Source: CBDIBC01 sp965276635
GTDB taxonomy: Bacteria > Actinomycetota > Acidimicrobiia > Acidimicrobiales > Palsa-688
Assembly (NCBI GenBank): GCA_965276635.1
Contig: CBDIBC010000003.1
Span: 310,001-374,000 of the forward strand
Length of the DNA stretch: 64,000 nt
Reading direction: 5' to 3'
In this document: in pieces, positions 35,658 to 44,423 of the stretch
Layout: each line of letters opens with the position of its first letter
How positions within the stretch are numbered: position 1 is the first letter of the stretch
Made by a program: the position numbers and the translations under genes
Notes under the pieces: generated by a model
Seen by the model: only the letters and a program-made list of their open reading frames with translations
Databases searched by the model: none
Told to the model about the DNA's origin: nothing

Positions 35658-36649
35658 GCGGCGCGCAGTGACTGCTTGACGGACTTCATGGTGGCCATCA
35701 CCGCGCTGGGCTCGTAGCCGCAGTGCGCCATGCAGTTGGCGCAGCGGGGGTCCTTCCCCCGCCCGTACTTCTCCCAGTCGGTCGTGTCGAGCAGCTCCTG
35801 ATAGGTCTCGGTGTAGCCGTCAGCCATCAGGTAGCAGGGCCGCTGCCACCCGAACACCGAGTAGCTGGGAATGCCCCACGGGGTGCACTCGAACTCCACC
35901 TTGCCTTCCAGGAAGTCGAGGAAGAGCGGGCTGTGGTTCATGCGCCAGTGCTTCCGGCGGCCGTCGGCGAAGGCTTCGGCGAACATGGCGGTGGAGCTCT
36001 TGTTGCTGAGAAAGTTCACCTGGTCCGGGGCCTTCTCGTAGGCGTAACCGGGGGAGATCATCATCTGGTCGACACCGAGGTCGTCGTTCAGGAAGTCCAG
36101 CACGTCGCGGACTGTCTTGGGCGAATCGGTGTTGAAGAAGGTGGTGTTGGTGTTCACCTTGAAGCCCATGTCCTTGGCCTTGCGGATGGCTGCCACCGCC
36201 TTGTCGAACACGCCGTCGCGACTGACCGACTCGTCGTGGCGCTCACGCAAGCCGTCGACGTGCACCACCCAGCTGAAGCGGGAGTGCGGGGTGAACCTGT
36301 CCAGCTTGCGCTCGAGGAGCAGGGCGTTGGTGCAGAGGTAGACGTACAGGCCCATGTCCAAGAAGGCCTCGACCATCTTGTCGATCTCGGGATGGAGCAA
36401 CGGCTCACCGCCGGCGATGGAGACCATCGGCGCCCTCGACTCCTTCATGGCGGCGACGGCCTTCTCGACGCTGAGGCGCTGGCGCAGCACGTCGGTGGGG
36501 TGCTGGATCTTGCCGCAGCCGTTGCAGGAGAGGTTGCACGCGAAGAGCGGCTCGAGCTCGACGATCAAGGGGAACTTGTCCCGCTTGGCCAGCTTCTGGC
36601 GGGCCATGTATGTCCCGATCTTGATGCTCTGTCCTAATGGAACACCCAT
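35645..36649 (-). CDS. hpnH: Radical SAM adenosylhopane synthase HpnH
   Basis: Adds the 5'-deoxyadenosyl group of SAM to diploptene, giving adenosylhopane, the first step to extended (C35) hopanoids. 334 aa. The [4Fe-4S] motif C-X3-C-X2-C is at C38, C42, C45 (LFACNLSCNGCGK), with SIAGGEPLLHPEI (GGEP) following and a Cys-rich C-terminal RCANCMAHCGYEP. The start is ATG 36649, with AGGAGG 9 nt upstream. Last gene of the hopanoid operon, 1 nt after hpnG-ispH. Confidence 0.97.
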   Translation of the reverse strand: MGVPLGQSIKIGTYMARQKLAKRDKFPLIVELEPLFACNLSCNGCGKIQHPTDVLRQRLSVEKAVAAMKESRAPMVSIAGGEPLLHPEIDKMVEAFLDMGLYVYLCTNALLLERKLDRFTPHSRFSWVVHVDGLRERHDESVSRDGVFDKAVAAIRKAKDMGFKVNTNTTFFNTDSPKTVRDVLDFLNDDLGVDQMMISPGYAYEKAPDQVNFLSNKSSTAMFAEAFADGRRKHWRMNHSPLFLDFLEGKVEFECTPWGIPSYSVFGWQRPCYLMADGYTETYQELLDTTDWEKYGRGKDPRCANCMAHCGYEPSAVMATMKSVKQSLRAAVSV

Positions 36650-36650
36650 G

Positions 36651-38186
36651 TCAACGAACCTCCTGAGGAAGTGGGAAGTGTACGGTCTCGTGGCGGATGT
36701 CTCGGGTTTCGATCTCGATCGGTCCGAGGCCACCGACGGCCGCCAGCACCCGTTGTACCAGCGTTTCGGGCGCTGACGCGCCGGCGGTGACGCCGACGCG
36801 GTGCACGCCGGTGAACCAGTCGAGGTCGAGGGCGGTCTCGTCGTCGACCAGCTCGGCGCGTGTCCCGGCCCGGCGGGCCACCTCGACGAGCCGGTTCGAG
36901 TTCGACGAGTTGGTCGAGCCCACCACGATGAGCAGATCGGTGTCGGCCGCCACGGCCGACACCGCATCCTGGCGGTTCTGGGTGGCGTAGCAGATGTCGC
37001 CGGCGTGCGGGCCGACGGCCTCGGGGAACTGCTGGCGCAAGGCGCCGACCACATCGGCCACGTCGCTCGGGGCCAGGGTCGTCTGGGTCACGAAGGCGAC
37101 CGGGCGGTCGTCGCCGCCGGTGAGCCGGGCGACGTCGCCGGGCGTCTCGAGCAGCACGATGTCGTCTGCCTCGCCGAGCGTGCCCTCCGTCTCGTCGTGG
37201 CCGGCGTGGCCGACCAGCGCCACCCGGTAGCCCCGGTCACGGTAGCGGCGCAGCTCGGTGTGGACCTTGGTCACGAGCGGGCAGGTGGCATCGATCACCT
37301 GGAGGGAGCGAGCGTCGGCCTGGTGGTGGATCTCGGGGGCCACACCGTGGGCCGAGAAGACCACCGTCGACCCGTCGGGGACCTCGTCGAGCTCGTGCAC
37401 GAACACCGCCCCCTTGGCCTCCAGGTCGGCTACCACGTGACTGTTGTGCACGATCTGGCGGCGCACGAACACCGGTGTCCCGTAGCGCTCCATGGTGCGC
37501 TCCACCGTCTGGATGGCTCGCTCCACGCCGGCGCAGAACGACCGCGGCCCGGCCAGCACCGCGGTGCGCGAGGCCACGGTGTCGGCCCACTCGGCCAGGA
37601 CGGGGGCGACAGCGCGCAGGGTCAGCAGGGCGCGAGCGCCGCCCGTGACGGTCTGCAGGGAGAGGAGCTCGCGAGCCGGGGTGTCGGCCACCGTGCGCAC
37701 CACGGCGAAGGGCCGATCGCCGGCCACGTGCGTGAACAAGCCGGTCTCCAGGTCGACGCCGAGAGGGCTGCGGCCGGCGACCGCCCCCCGGGCCACCATG
37801 GCGGCGCGCGCCGCGCCACCCCGGACGATGCGTTCCGCGGTGATGATGGGCCCGACTCGGACGGTCAGCCCGGCCCGGCGCAGGGCGCCGGCCAGGATGG
37901 CCGCCGTCGGTACCTCGGCCACCAGGTGGCCGCCGGTGTCGAGGAGGCTGTCGGCCACGATGACGTCGCCCGGTCGCAGGTCGGGGTCGAGGGAACCGCA
38001 GACGCCGGCCACCGCCACGGCGCGGCTGGCGTGCAGCACGGGGGAGTCGACCAGGCCGGCGGCCGCCGCCCGGGCCCGACGGGGGCCCGTGCCGGTCTGG
38101 ACCACGGACGCCTGGGGTGCGCCCCACGACAGGGCCCGGGCCTCCAGGCGCAGGGCGGCCAGCAGCAGGAGCCCCTCGCCGCTCAT
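36651..38186 (-). CDS. HpnG-like nucleosidase/phosphorylase fused to IspH
   Basis: Two enzymes in one chain, 511 aa. Residues ~1-205 are a purine-nucleoside-phosphorylase-fold domain (VAGVCGSLDPDLRPGDVIVA; GVDLETGLF) like HpnG, which removes adenine from adenosylhopane. Residues ~206-511 are IspH, the [4Fe-4S] HMBPP reductase making IPP and DMAPP: cluster cysteines C218 (RSFCAGV), C302 (DATCPLV) and C399 (GDICYAT), with HNSHVV, FSAHG and GHAGHDET. The start ATG overlaps the shc stop by 4 nt. The fusion links isoprenoid supply to hopanoid tailoring in one operon. Confidence 0.93.
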   Translation of the reverse strand: MSGEGLLLLAALRLEARALSWGAPQASVVQTGTGPRRARAAAAGLVDSPVLHASRAVAVAGVCGSLDPDLRPGDVIVADSLLDTGGHLVAEVPTAAILAGALRRAGLTVRVGPIITAERIVRGGAARAAMVARGAVAGRSPLGVDLETGLFTHVAGDRPFAVVRTVADTPARELLSLQTVTGGARALLTLRAVAPVLAEWADTVASRTAVLAGPRSFCAGVERAIQTVERTMERYGTPVFVRRQIVHNSHVVADLEAKGAVFVHELDEVPDGSTVVFSAHGVAPEIHHQADARSLQVIDATCPLVTKVHTELRRYRDRGYRVALVGHAGHDETEGTLGEADDIVLLETPGDVARLTGGDDRPVAFVTQTTLAPSDVADVVGALRQQFPEAVGPHAGDICYATQNRQDAVSAVAADTDLLIVVGSTNSSNSNRLVEVARRAGTRAELVDDETALDLDWFTGVHRVGVTAGASAPETLVQRVLAAVGGLGPIEIETRDIRHETVHFPLPQEVR

Positions 38187-40105
38187 CGGGCTGCCTCCGC
38201 CGCGACCCGGCCGAGGGCCATCAACGGGTACACCTGGCGGTACAGGTGGTAGTTGATGGTGAAGTCCCCCGGGAACCCGGTGCCGGTGAACCAGGGCTCG
38301 TCCCAGGTGCCGTCAGGACGTTGGGTGTCGACTAGGAAGGCGACACCCCGTCGGGTTGCGGGGCGGCCACCGCCATCGGCGGCGAGGAGGGCGAGCAGCG
38401 CCCACGCCGTCTGCGAGGCGGTGGAGGTGCCCCGGCCCCGCCAGCCGGCCTCGGCGTACGAGCGGGGATCCTCACCCCAGCCGCCGTCGGCGTTCTGGGT
38501 CGACTCCAGCCAGGCCACCGCCCGGCCGATGCGGTCGTCGGCCGGATCGACACCGGCGGCGACCAGGGCGGGGACCACCGCCCCGGTGCCGTACACGTGG
38601 TTCACCCCCCAACGCCCGAACCACGAGCCGTCTGCCTCCTGCTGCTCGGACAGCCAGGTCACGGCGCGCTCGACGACGGCGCAGGGAACGCCCGGCTCCT
38701 GGGCCAGCATCTCCAACACGTGGGCGGTCACGTCGGCCGACGGCGGGTCGGTCACCTCGCCGAAGTCGCAGAAGGGGAGCCCGGCGCACAGATCGCTGTC
38801 GTTGTCGACGTCGAAGGCGCCCCAGCCGCCGCCCCGGCACTGCATGCCGGCCACCCAGGCGATGGCCCGATCGGCGGCGCCGTCGACGGCGGACGAGCCG
38901 GTCCGGCGCAGGGCGAGGACGACCTCTGCGGTGTCGTCGATGTCGGGATAGTTGACGTTGGCGAACTCGAAGGCCCAACCGCCCGGGGCGAGGCGGGGGC
39001 GGCGCACCGACCAGTCCCCGGGCCCGGTGATCTCGTGGTCGAGGAGCCAGGTGGCCGCCCGCTCCAGGGCCGGATCGCCGGTGCCGGCGCCGGCGTCGGC
39101 CAGGGCGACCACGGCGAGCGCCGTGTCCCAGACCGGGGACTGGCACGCCTCGACCCGCCGGCCGCGCTCGTCGTCGAGCACGAAGCCCTCCATCCCGGCC
39201 AGCGCGGCGGCCATCACCGGGTGGTCGTCGGCATACCCCTGCAGGTGCAGGGCGATGATCGAGTACACCAGCGGTGGCTGGATCCCTCCCCAGCAGCCGT
39301 CCGCCTCCTGCCGGCGGACGATCCACTCCTCGGCCAGGCGCAGCGCCATGGTGCGCAGTGCTCGCCGGGGGAGGAACCAGGCCGGCAGCCGCTCGTAGCG
39401 GTGCAGGACCCGGTCGAGGAGCAGGAAGCGCCCGGCCCTGGTGCGGATCGACGCCGTGGGTGGCGCCACCGTCCCGGCGCGGAGCTCGTCGATGCCGAAG
39501 GGCAGCGGCCGGGCCGGGCGATGGGCCATGATGACCGTCAGGGCCACGATGGTCTGGCGGGCCCAGCATCCGAAGTCGTAGATGTTCAGCGGGGCCGACG
39601 GCGGCAGGAACATGATCTCGGGGGGGAGGACCGGCAGGTCGTCCCAGTCCCAACGACCCACCATGGCCAGCCAGATCCGGGTGAAGACCCGGGTGCGCTC
39701 CACGCCGCCGTTGGCCCGCACCCACTCGGCGGCGCGCTCCAGACGGTCGTCGTCGGCCGCCGTCCCGGCCAGGCGGAGGGCCACGTAGGCCTCGACGGTG
39801 GTCGACAGGTCGCCGGGGCCGCCGTGGAAGGTGTTCCAGGCCCCCTCGGGGAGCTGCTGGGAGGCGATCCATCCGGCCGCCGCCTTGGCCACGCCCGGCT
39901 CGAGCATGTCCAGGAAGTGGCGGAGGAGCACGTCCTCGGCGTCCATCGTCACGTTGGTGGCCAGCTCACCCTTCCACCAGCCGTCGGGATGCTGCCAGGA
40001 CCGCAGCGCCTCCGCCGCCCGGTCCCTGGCCGCACGCACCCAGTTGTCCGCCAGCGCAGTGTCGCCCAGCGCGGTGTCGCCCACCGCGATGTCGGCCGCG
40101 GTCAT
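38183..40105 (-). CDS. shc: Squalene-hopene cyclase
   Basis: Cyclises squalene to hopene/hopanol; membrane-associated monotopic enzyme. 640 aa, as expected. The catalytic motif is DIDDTAEV (D388, D390, D391), the counterpart of DVDD in Alicyclobacillus SHC. Several QW repeats are seen (for example SPVWDTALAVVAL, CRGGGWGAFDVDNDSD, QTAWALLALLA). The N-terminus has a short AVGDTALGDTALAD repeat. ATGA overlaps link it both to the prenyl synthase upstream and to hpnG-ispH downstream. Confidence 0.97.
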   Translation of the reverse strand: MTAADIAVGDTALGDTALADNWVRAARDRAAEALRSWQHPDGWWKGELATNVTMDAEDVLLRHFLDMLEPGVAKAAAGWIASQQLPEGAWNTFHGGPGDLSTTVEAYVALRLAGTAADDDRLERAAEWVRANGGVERTRVFTRIWLAMVGRWDWDDLPVLPPEIMFLPPSAPLNIYDFGCWARQTIVALTVIMAHRPARPLPFGIDELRAGTVAPPTASIRTRAGRFLLLDRVLHRYERLPAWFLPRRALRTMALRLAEEWIVRRQEADGCWGGIQPPLVYSIIALHLQGYADDHPVMAAALAGMEGFVLDDERGRRVEACQSPVWDTALAVVALADAGAGTGDPALERAATWLLDHEITGPGDWSVRRPRLAPGGWAFEFANVNYPDIDDTAEVVLALRRTGSSAVDGAADRAIAWVAGMQCRGGGWGAFDVDNDSDLCAGLPFCDFGEVTDPPSADVTAHVLEMLAQEPGVPCAVVERAVTWLSEQQEADGSWFGRWGVNHVYGTGAVVPALVAAGVDPADDRIGRAVAWLESTQNADGGWGEDPRSYAEAGWRGRGTSTASQTAWALLALLAADGGGRPATRRGVAFLVDTQRPDGTWDEPWFTGTGFPGDFTINYHLYRQVYPLMALGRVAAEAAR

Positions 40106-41175
40106 GCCTCACGCTCCACGACGAAGGCGGCTATCTCGGCCAGCTCGTGGTGCGGGACGGCGGACAGCCGCACCCGATCGAGGGCGCCGAGCGCCTGATC
40201 GAGATGCGACTTGGCTTGCACCGCGGTCCAGTCCCGGCCGCCGCAGGCGTCGACCAGCTGGGCGGCCCGCTCGATCTGGTCGGGGCCGAGGGGCTCCGTG
40301 GGAACCGGGTGGCCCCGGGCCGGATGCTGGGTCTCGGCCCGCACTGCGGCCGGGCCGAACAATAGGTCGGCCAGCTCCTCGGCGTCCTCGCCGCCGGCGG
40401 CCAGGGCCGAGACGACGGGCATGGACTTCTTGCGCTGCCGCAGGTCGTTGCCCGCCGGCTTGCCCGTTCGGGTGGGGTCACCCCAGATGCCGAGGAGATC
40501 GTCCACCGCCTGGAACGACAGCCCGAGGTGCCACCCGAAGTCGTGGAGGGCGCCCACCGCCGCGTCGGGCGCGCCGGCCAGCACTGCCCCGAGCGACGAT
40601 GCGCACCCGAGGAGGGCGCTGGTCTTGGCGGCCGACATGGCCATGCACTCGTCGACGGTCACCGTGCGTCGACGTTCGAACGCGATGTCCTCGGCCTGGC
40701 CGGCGATCATGGCCGCCGTCGCCTCCGCCAGCAACGCCGATGCCCGGGCGCCGGTGTGCGGGTCGCTCTCGAGGAGCACCTGGTGGGCCAGCGTCGCCAG
40801 CGCGTCACCGAAGATGATGGCGGCGCCGATCCCCCACAACGACCAGACCGTCGGACGATGATGGCGCTCCAGGTCCCCGTCGATGATGTCGTCGTGGATG
40901 AGCGAGAAGTTGTGCACCAGCTCGATGGCCACCCCGCCCGGCACGCCCACCTCGGGGTCGGCCCACGTGGCCTGGGCGGAGAGCAGGGCCAGGGCGGGCC
41001 GGATCATCTTGCCGCCCGGGGCGGGCACCGGGTTGCCCTCGGCATCGGTCCAGCCCAGATGGTAGGTGGCGGCTCGTCGAACGTCACCCGGCAGCCGATC
41101 CACCGCGGCGCGCAGCGCCGGGGTCACGACCTCTCGGGACTGGGCGAGCAGATCGGGGACGTAGGTCGTGGACAT
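40102..41175 (-). CDS. Polyprenyl (farnesyl-type) diphosphate synthase
   Basis: Trans-prenyltransferase condensing IPP with allylic diphosphates; here it presumably supplies farnesyl diphosphate for squalene. 357 aa. First aspartate-rich motif SLIHDDIIDGD followed by RRPTVW-type sequence (RHHRPTVWSLWG); second motif FQAVDDLLGIWGDP; GKPAGNDLRQRKKSMPV lies between domains. The second motif is DDLLG rather than DDxxD, a variation seen in actinobacterial short-chain enzymes. The start overlaps the hpnE stop by one base (TGATG). Confidence 0.94.
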   Translation of the reverse strand: MSTTYVPDLLAQSREVVTPALRAAVDRLPGDVRRAATYHLGWTDAEGNPVPAPGGKMIRPALALLSAQATWADPEVGVPGGVAIELVHNFSLIHDDIIDGDLERHHRPTVWSLWGIGAAIIFGDALATLAHQVLLESDPHTGARASALLAEATAAMIAGQAEDIAFERRRTVTVDECMAMSAAKTSALLGCASSLGAVLAGAPDAAVGALHDFGWHLGLSFQAVDDLLGIWGDPTRTGKPAGNDLRQRKKSMPVVSALAAGGEDAEELADLLFGPAAVRAETQHPARGHPVPTEPLGPDQIERAAQLVDACGGRDWTAVQAKSHLDQALGALDRVRLSAVPHHELAEIAAFVVEREA

Positions 41176-42548
41176 CAGGCCACCTCCTCGGGTTGGGTGC
41201 GGTACTGGTCGGCGCCGAGCAGCGCGGCCCGGGCGGCCGCGTCTCCGCTCCGCACGGCGCCCTCCATGGTGGCCGGCCAACGGGTGTCGGTCCATGCCCC
41301 CGCCAGGTAGAGCCCAGCCAACTCGGTCGTCGCCGGGGGGCGCAAGCGCGATGCTCCCGGTGCCGCCCGGAAGGTGGCGCTGCGCTCCTTGGTGACGAAC
41401 GACTCGAGGATCCGGGCGGTGGCGGTGCGTGGGAGGAGGCGGGGGAGCGCGGCGGTCACCAGGGCCACCAGGTCGTCGGGGTGGACACCGAGATGGGCGT
41501 CGGCGGCGGACAGCGAGACGGCCAGGTACTGCGCGCCGGCGTGCGGATCCAGGCCCGAGGGCCCCGTGCGGTCGAAGACCCATTGGATCGGGGAGTCGAT
41601 GGCGGCGACGAACGGCAGGTCCAGGACCTGGCGATCGAGCACCAGGTGCACGTCGATCACCGCCGAGGTGCCCAGCTCGCCCAGACGGTCCTGGCCGGCG
41701 AGGCTGCCCGCCGGGAGGAGGTCGGCCACGTCGTGGTGGGGGACGGCGACGATCACCGCGTCGGCGTCGACGGCGCCCTGCTCGGTCTCGACCACCCACC
41801 CGTCGGCGCCGCCCGGGCGTACGCGCCGCACCCGGTCGCCCAGGCTGATGGCCACGCCCGAACGGGCCAGGGCGGCCTGGCTGCGCTCCCCGTGCAGGGT
41901 GCCGAGCGGCAGGCGCGACCAGCCGAGGTCAGCGGCCCGCCGATCGGTGAGCAGGCCGGTCTGGAACACCTTGGCGCCCATGGCCAGCGAGGCGTCGGTG
42001 GCGGTCAGGTTCACGGTGGGGACGGTGATGAGGTCCCAGAGGGCCTCGATCGCCCGGCGGCGCTGGCCGTGGGCGACGAGCCACGAACCGAACGTCTGCC
42101 CGTCGAGAGCCGGGTCGTCCAGGTCCAGGTTGCGCAGGGGCAGGACGGCCAGGCCCAGCCGCAGCCGATCGGCCATGGCGAGGTGCCGGTAGCCCAAGAG
42201 GGACCGGGCCAGGTGGAACGGAGCAGGCAGGTCGTTGCGCCGGAGGCGAGTGGCCGAGGGGCCCGACGGGCCCGGCCGCAGGACGGTGATGTCCAGGCGG
42301 TCCTGCACCTCCACATCGCCCGCCGACCCGATGCGGTCCAGGAACGTCAGATAGGCGTCGCAACAGCGGAGGAAGACGTGCTGGCCGTTGTCGACGGTCA
42401 GCCCGTTCCTGGCGAAGGACCATGTCAGTCCCCCGAGACGGCGCCGGCGTTCGATCAGGTGAACGTCGGCCCCACCGTCGGCGCAGGTCAGGGCGGCGCG
42501 CAACCCGGCCAGGCCGCCGCCGACGACGGCGACCCGGAGCGGGCTCAC
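41175..42548 (-). CDS. hpnE: Hydroxysqualene dehydroxylase HpnE
   Basis: FAD-dependent amine-oxidase-fold enzyme that reduces hydroxysqualene to squalene. 457 aa. FAD motif VAVVGGGLAGLRAALTCADG, then RRRLGGLTWSF and NGQHVFLRCCDAY near the N-terminus, and LYLAGAWTDTRWPATMEGAV at the C-terminus. It lies directly between hpnD and the prenyl synthase with overlaps on both sides, which supports HpnE rather than a carotenoid desaturase. Confidence 0.95.
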   Translation of the reverse strand: MSPLRVAVVGGGLAGLRAALTCADGGADVHLIERRRRLGGLTWSFARNGLTVDNGQHVFLRCCDAYLTFLDRIGSAGDVEVQDRLDITVLRPGPSGPSATRLRRNDLPAPFHLARSLLGYRHLAMADRLRLGLAVLPLRNLDLDDPALDGQTFGSWLVAHGQRRRAIEALWDLITVPTVNLTATDASLAMGAKVFQTGLLTDRRAADLGWSRLPLGTLHGERSQAALARSGVAISLGDRVRRVRPGGADGWVVETEQGAVDADAVIVAVPHHDVADLLPAGSLAGQDRLGELGTSAVIDVHLVLDRQVLDLPFVAAIDSPIQWVFDRTGPSGLDPHAGAQYLAVSLSAADAHLGVHPDDLVALVTAALPRLLPRTATARILESFVTKERSATFRAAPGASRLRPPATTELAGLYLAGAWTDTRWPATMEGAVRSGDAAARAALLGADQYRTQPEEVA

Positions 42549-43399
42549 AGGGTCCCCACCGCCAGCGCCCGGACGGCCACGGAGGCCTTACGCCACGCCG
42601 GCACCGAGACCCGGGTGCGCAACACGGCTGCGGGGTCTCGGCGGATGCGGTCGAGCAGGTCGTGGTAGATCCCGGCCATGGCCGCCGTGCACGCCCGGGA
42701 CCGGTGGTCGAGCATGGGGAGCAGGGCCAGCCCGTCCTCGTACCAACGCTCGGCGCGTCCCGCTTCGAACGCCACCAGCGCGATCACGGCATCGGCCGGT
42801 CCGCGCAGGTCGGGATGGGCACCGAAGCGGCGGATGTCCTCGGCGGGGAGGTACACCCGCCCCATGGTGTCGCGGTCCTCGACGATGTCGCGGAGGATGT
42901 TGGTGATCTGCAGGGCCACCCCCAGCGCGTCGGCCAGCGGCCCGGCGCGTGCCGGATCGGGGCAGCCGTAGACGGCCAGCGACAGGCGGCCGACCGTCCC
43001 GGCGACCAGGCGGCAGTAGCTCACCAGGTCGTCGAAGCGCTCGTAGGTCACGCCGTCCACGTCGTGGCGGCAACCGTCGATCAGCTCGTGCAGCGCATCG
43101 ACGGGCACGCCGAAGCGACCGATGGTGTCGGCCAGGGCAACGAGCACCGGGTCGTCCCCGGCGGCCGCGCCGTCGGCGACCACCGCGTCCACCTGGGAGC
43201 CGACGCGCGCCAGGGCGACCCGCTTGTCCTCGCGAGATGCTTCGCCGTCGCCGATGTCGTCGATCCGCCGGGCCACGGCATACAGCGCGCTCATGGCCTG
43301 CCGCTTGGCCGGCGGGAGGAGCCGGATGCCGTACGCGAAGTTCCGTGCCTCGCTGGCCGTGATGGCCTCGCACGCCTGGTAGGCGTCGGCGACGAGCAC
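42545..43399 (-). CDS. hpnD: Presqualene diphosphate synthase HpnD
   Basis: Joins two farnesyl diphosphates head to head to give presqualene diphosphate. 284 aa from GTG 43399. Family motifs: ARNFAYGIRLLPPAKRQAM, the first Asp motif AVARRIDDIGD, YCRLVAGTVGRLSLAVYG, and the second Asp motif ITNILRDIVEDRD followed by GRVYLPAEDIRRFG. The GTG start is chosen because it is 4 nt after the hpnC stop and the conserved domain begins soon after. The open extension upstream is hpnC read in another frame. Confidence 0.95.
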   Translation of the reverse strand: MLVADAYQACEAITASEARNFAYGIRLLPPAKRQAMSALYAVARRIDDIGDGEASREDKRVALARVGSQVDAVVADGAAAGDDPVLVALADTIGRFGVPVDALHELIDGCRHDVDGVTYERFDDLVSYCRLVAGTVGRLSLAVYGCPDPARAGPLADALGVALQITNILRDIVEDRDTMGRVYLPAEDIRRFGAHPDLRGPADAVIALVAFEAGRAERWYEDGLALLPMLDHRSRACTAAMAGIYHDLLDRIRRDPAAVLRTRVSVPAWRKASVAVRALAVGTL

Positions 43400-43403
43400 G
43401 GTC

Positions 43404-44306
43404 CTATGCGCTCCGCCCGCCGCGGGCGGCGGCGACGAAGCGGACGGCCAGCCGGTGCGGTCGGGGCCGCGGAGTGGCAGCCAGCGGATCGAAGCCCTGA
43501 TCGGCCAACGCATCGAGGGCGGCGTGGCCGCCGGCGACGAATGCGCACACGGCCCACCGGGCCCAGCCATGCAGGGTGGCGACAAGGGGTTGACCATCCT
43601 CGAGGAACCGCCGGGCCCGGGCCGCCTCGAAGGCGAGGAGAGCCCGAAGCTCGGGTGGCGCCGGCGCCGCCCCTTTTGCCAGCTGATCCTCGCTGACGCC
43701 GAAGCGGCAGAGATCGTCCTGGGGCACGTAGATCCGACCGGCGGCGTGGTCCTCGGCCACGTCCTGCCAGTGCTCGGCCAGCTGCAGACCGGTGCAGATG
43801 CGATCGGCCAGCTCGATGCGCGCCGGCGTGGCCATCCCGAACACGGCGAGCACCAGGCGGCCGACGGGCTGGGCCGACAGGCGGCAGTAGCCCTCCAGAT
43901 CCGGGAAGGTCGGGTATCGAGCGACGTGCTGGTCGGCCCGGTTGGCCTCGATCAGCTCATGCAGCCACCGGGGGTCCGCCCCAGTGCGGCGCACGCAGTC
44001 GGCGGCCCGACCGACCAGGGGTTCGACATCGCCGGCCGGCCTCTCGAGGGCGTGGGTCAGCTCGGCGTCCACCCAGTCCAGCGCTGCCGCCCGGTCGCCG
44101 CCGTAGCTGTCACCGAGCTGGTCGACCAGGCGAGCGAAGCCGTAGACGGCCAGCAGTCCGGACCGCACCTGCCGGGGCATCAGCACCGAGGTCACGGGGA
44201 AGTTCTCGGTGGCGGCCCGCCCCATGATCACCGCCTCCGTGGGGAGGCCCGCGGGCCTGCTCCGACGCAGGCCACCCGGGTCCGGAGCGCTCTGTGTGGC
44301 AATCAT
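43404..44306 (-). CDS. hpnC: Hydroxysqualene synthase HpnC
   Basis: Converts presqualene diphosphate to hydroxysqualene. Up to 300 aa. Motifs: TENFPVTSVLMPRQVRSGL, FARLVDQLGDSYG (first Asp site, reduced), YCRLSAQPVGRLVLAVFG, and QLAEHWQDVAEDHAAGRIYV. ATG 44306 is the first start, but ATG 44225 (MGRAATENFPVTS) matches family N-termini better. First gene of the operon, with a promoter-like TTGACA-N17-TACACC upstream. Confidence 0.95.
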   Translation of the reverse strand: MIATQSAPDPGGLRRSRPAGLPTEAVIMGRAATENFPVTSVLMPRQVRSGLLAVYGFARLVDQLGDSYGGDRAAALDWVDAELTHALERPAGDVEPLVGRAADCVRRTGADPRWLHELIEANRADQHVARYPTFPDLEGYCRLSAQPVGRLVLAVFGMATPARIELADRICTGLQLAEHWQDVAEDHAAGRIYVPQDDLCRFGVSEDQLAKGAAPAPPELRALLAFEAARARRFLEDGQPLVATLHGWARWAVCAFVAGGHAALDALADQGFDPLAATPRPRPHRLAVRFVAAARGGRSA

Positions 44307-44373
44307 CTCGTGTCTCTGTTCAGGGCAAACGTGGGAAGTTGGTCAGGTCGACCTCGGTGGATGCCTCACCCCA

Positions 44374-44402
44374 GGTGTAGGTCCCGGGTCCGGCCGTGTC
44401 AA
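44374..44402 (-). promoter_or_regulatory. Probable promoter of the hopanoid operon
   Basis: On the minus strand TTGACA (44402-44397), a 17-nt spacer and TACACC (44379-44374), 68 nt before hpnC. The -35 is a perfect consensus and the -10 is weak. Confidence 0.55.
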
Positions 44403-44423
44403 GGACCCTCCACACACCGCCGG

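Noticed and set aside
38183..40105. Oxidosqualene cyclase (sterol) instead of hopene cyclase
   Set aside because: DIDDTAE motif, 640-aa length and hpn neighbours fit squalene-hopene cyclase.
41175..42548. Phytoene desaturase
   Set aside because: Amine-oxidase fold is shared, but position between hpnD and the prenyl synthase and the lack of carotenoid genes favour HpnE.
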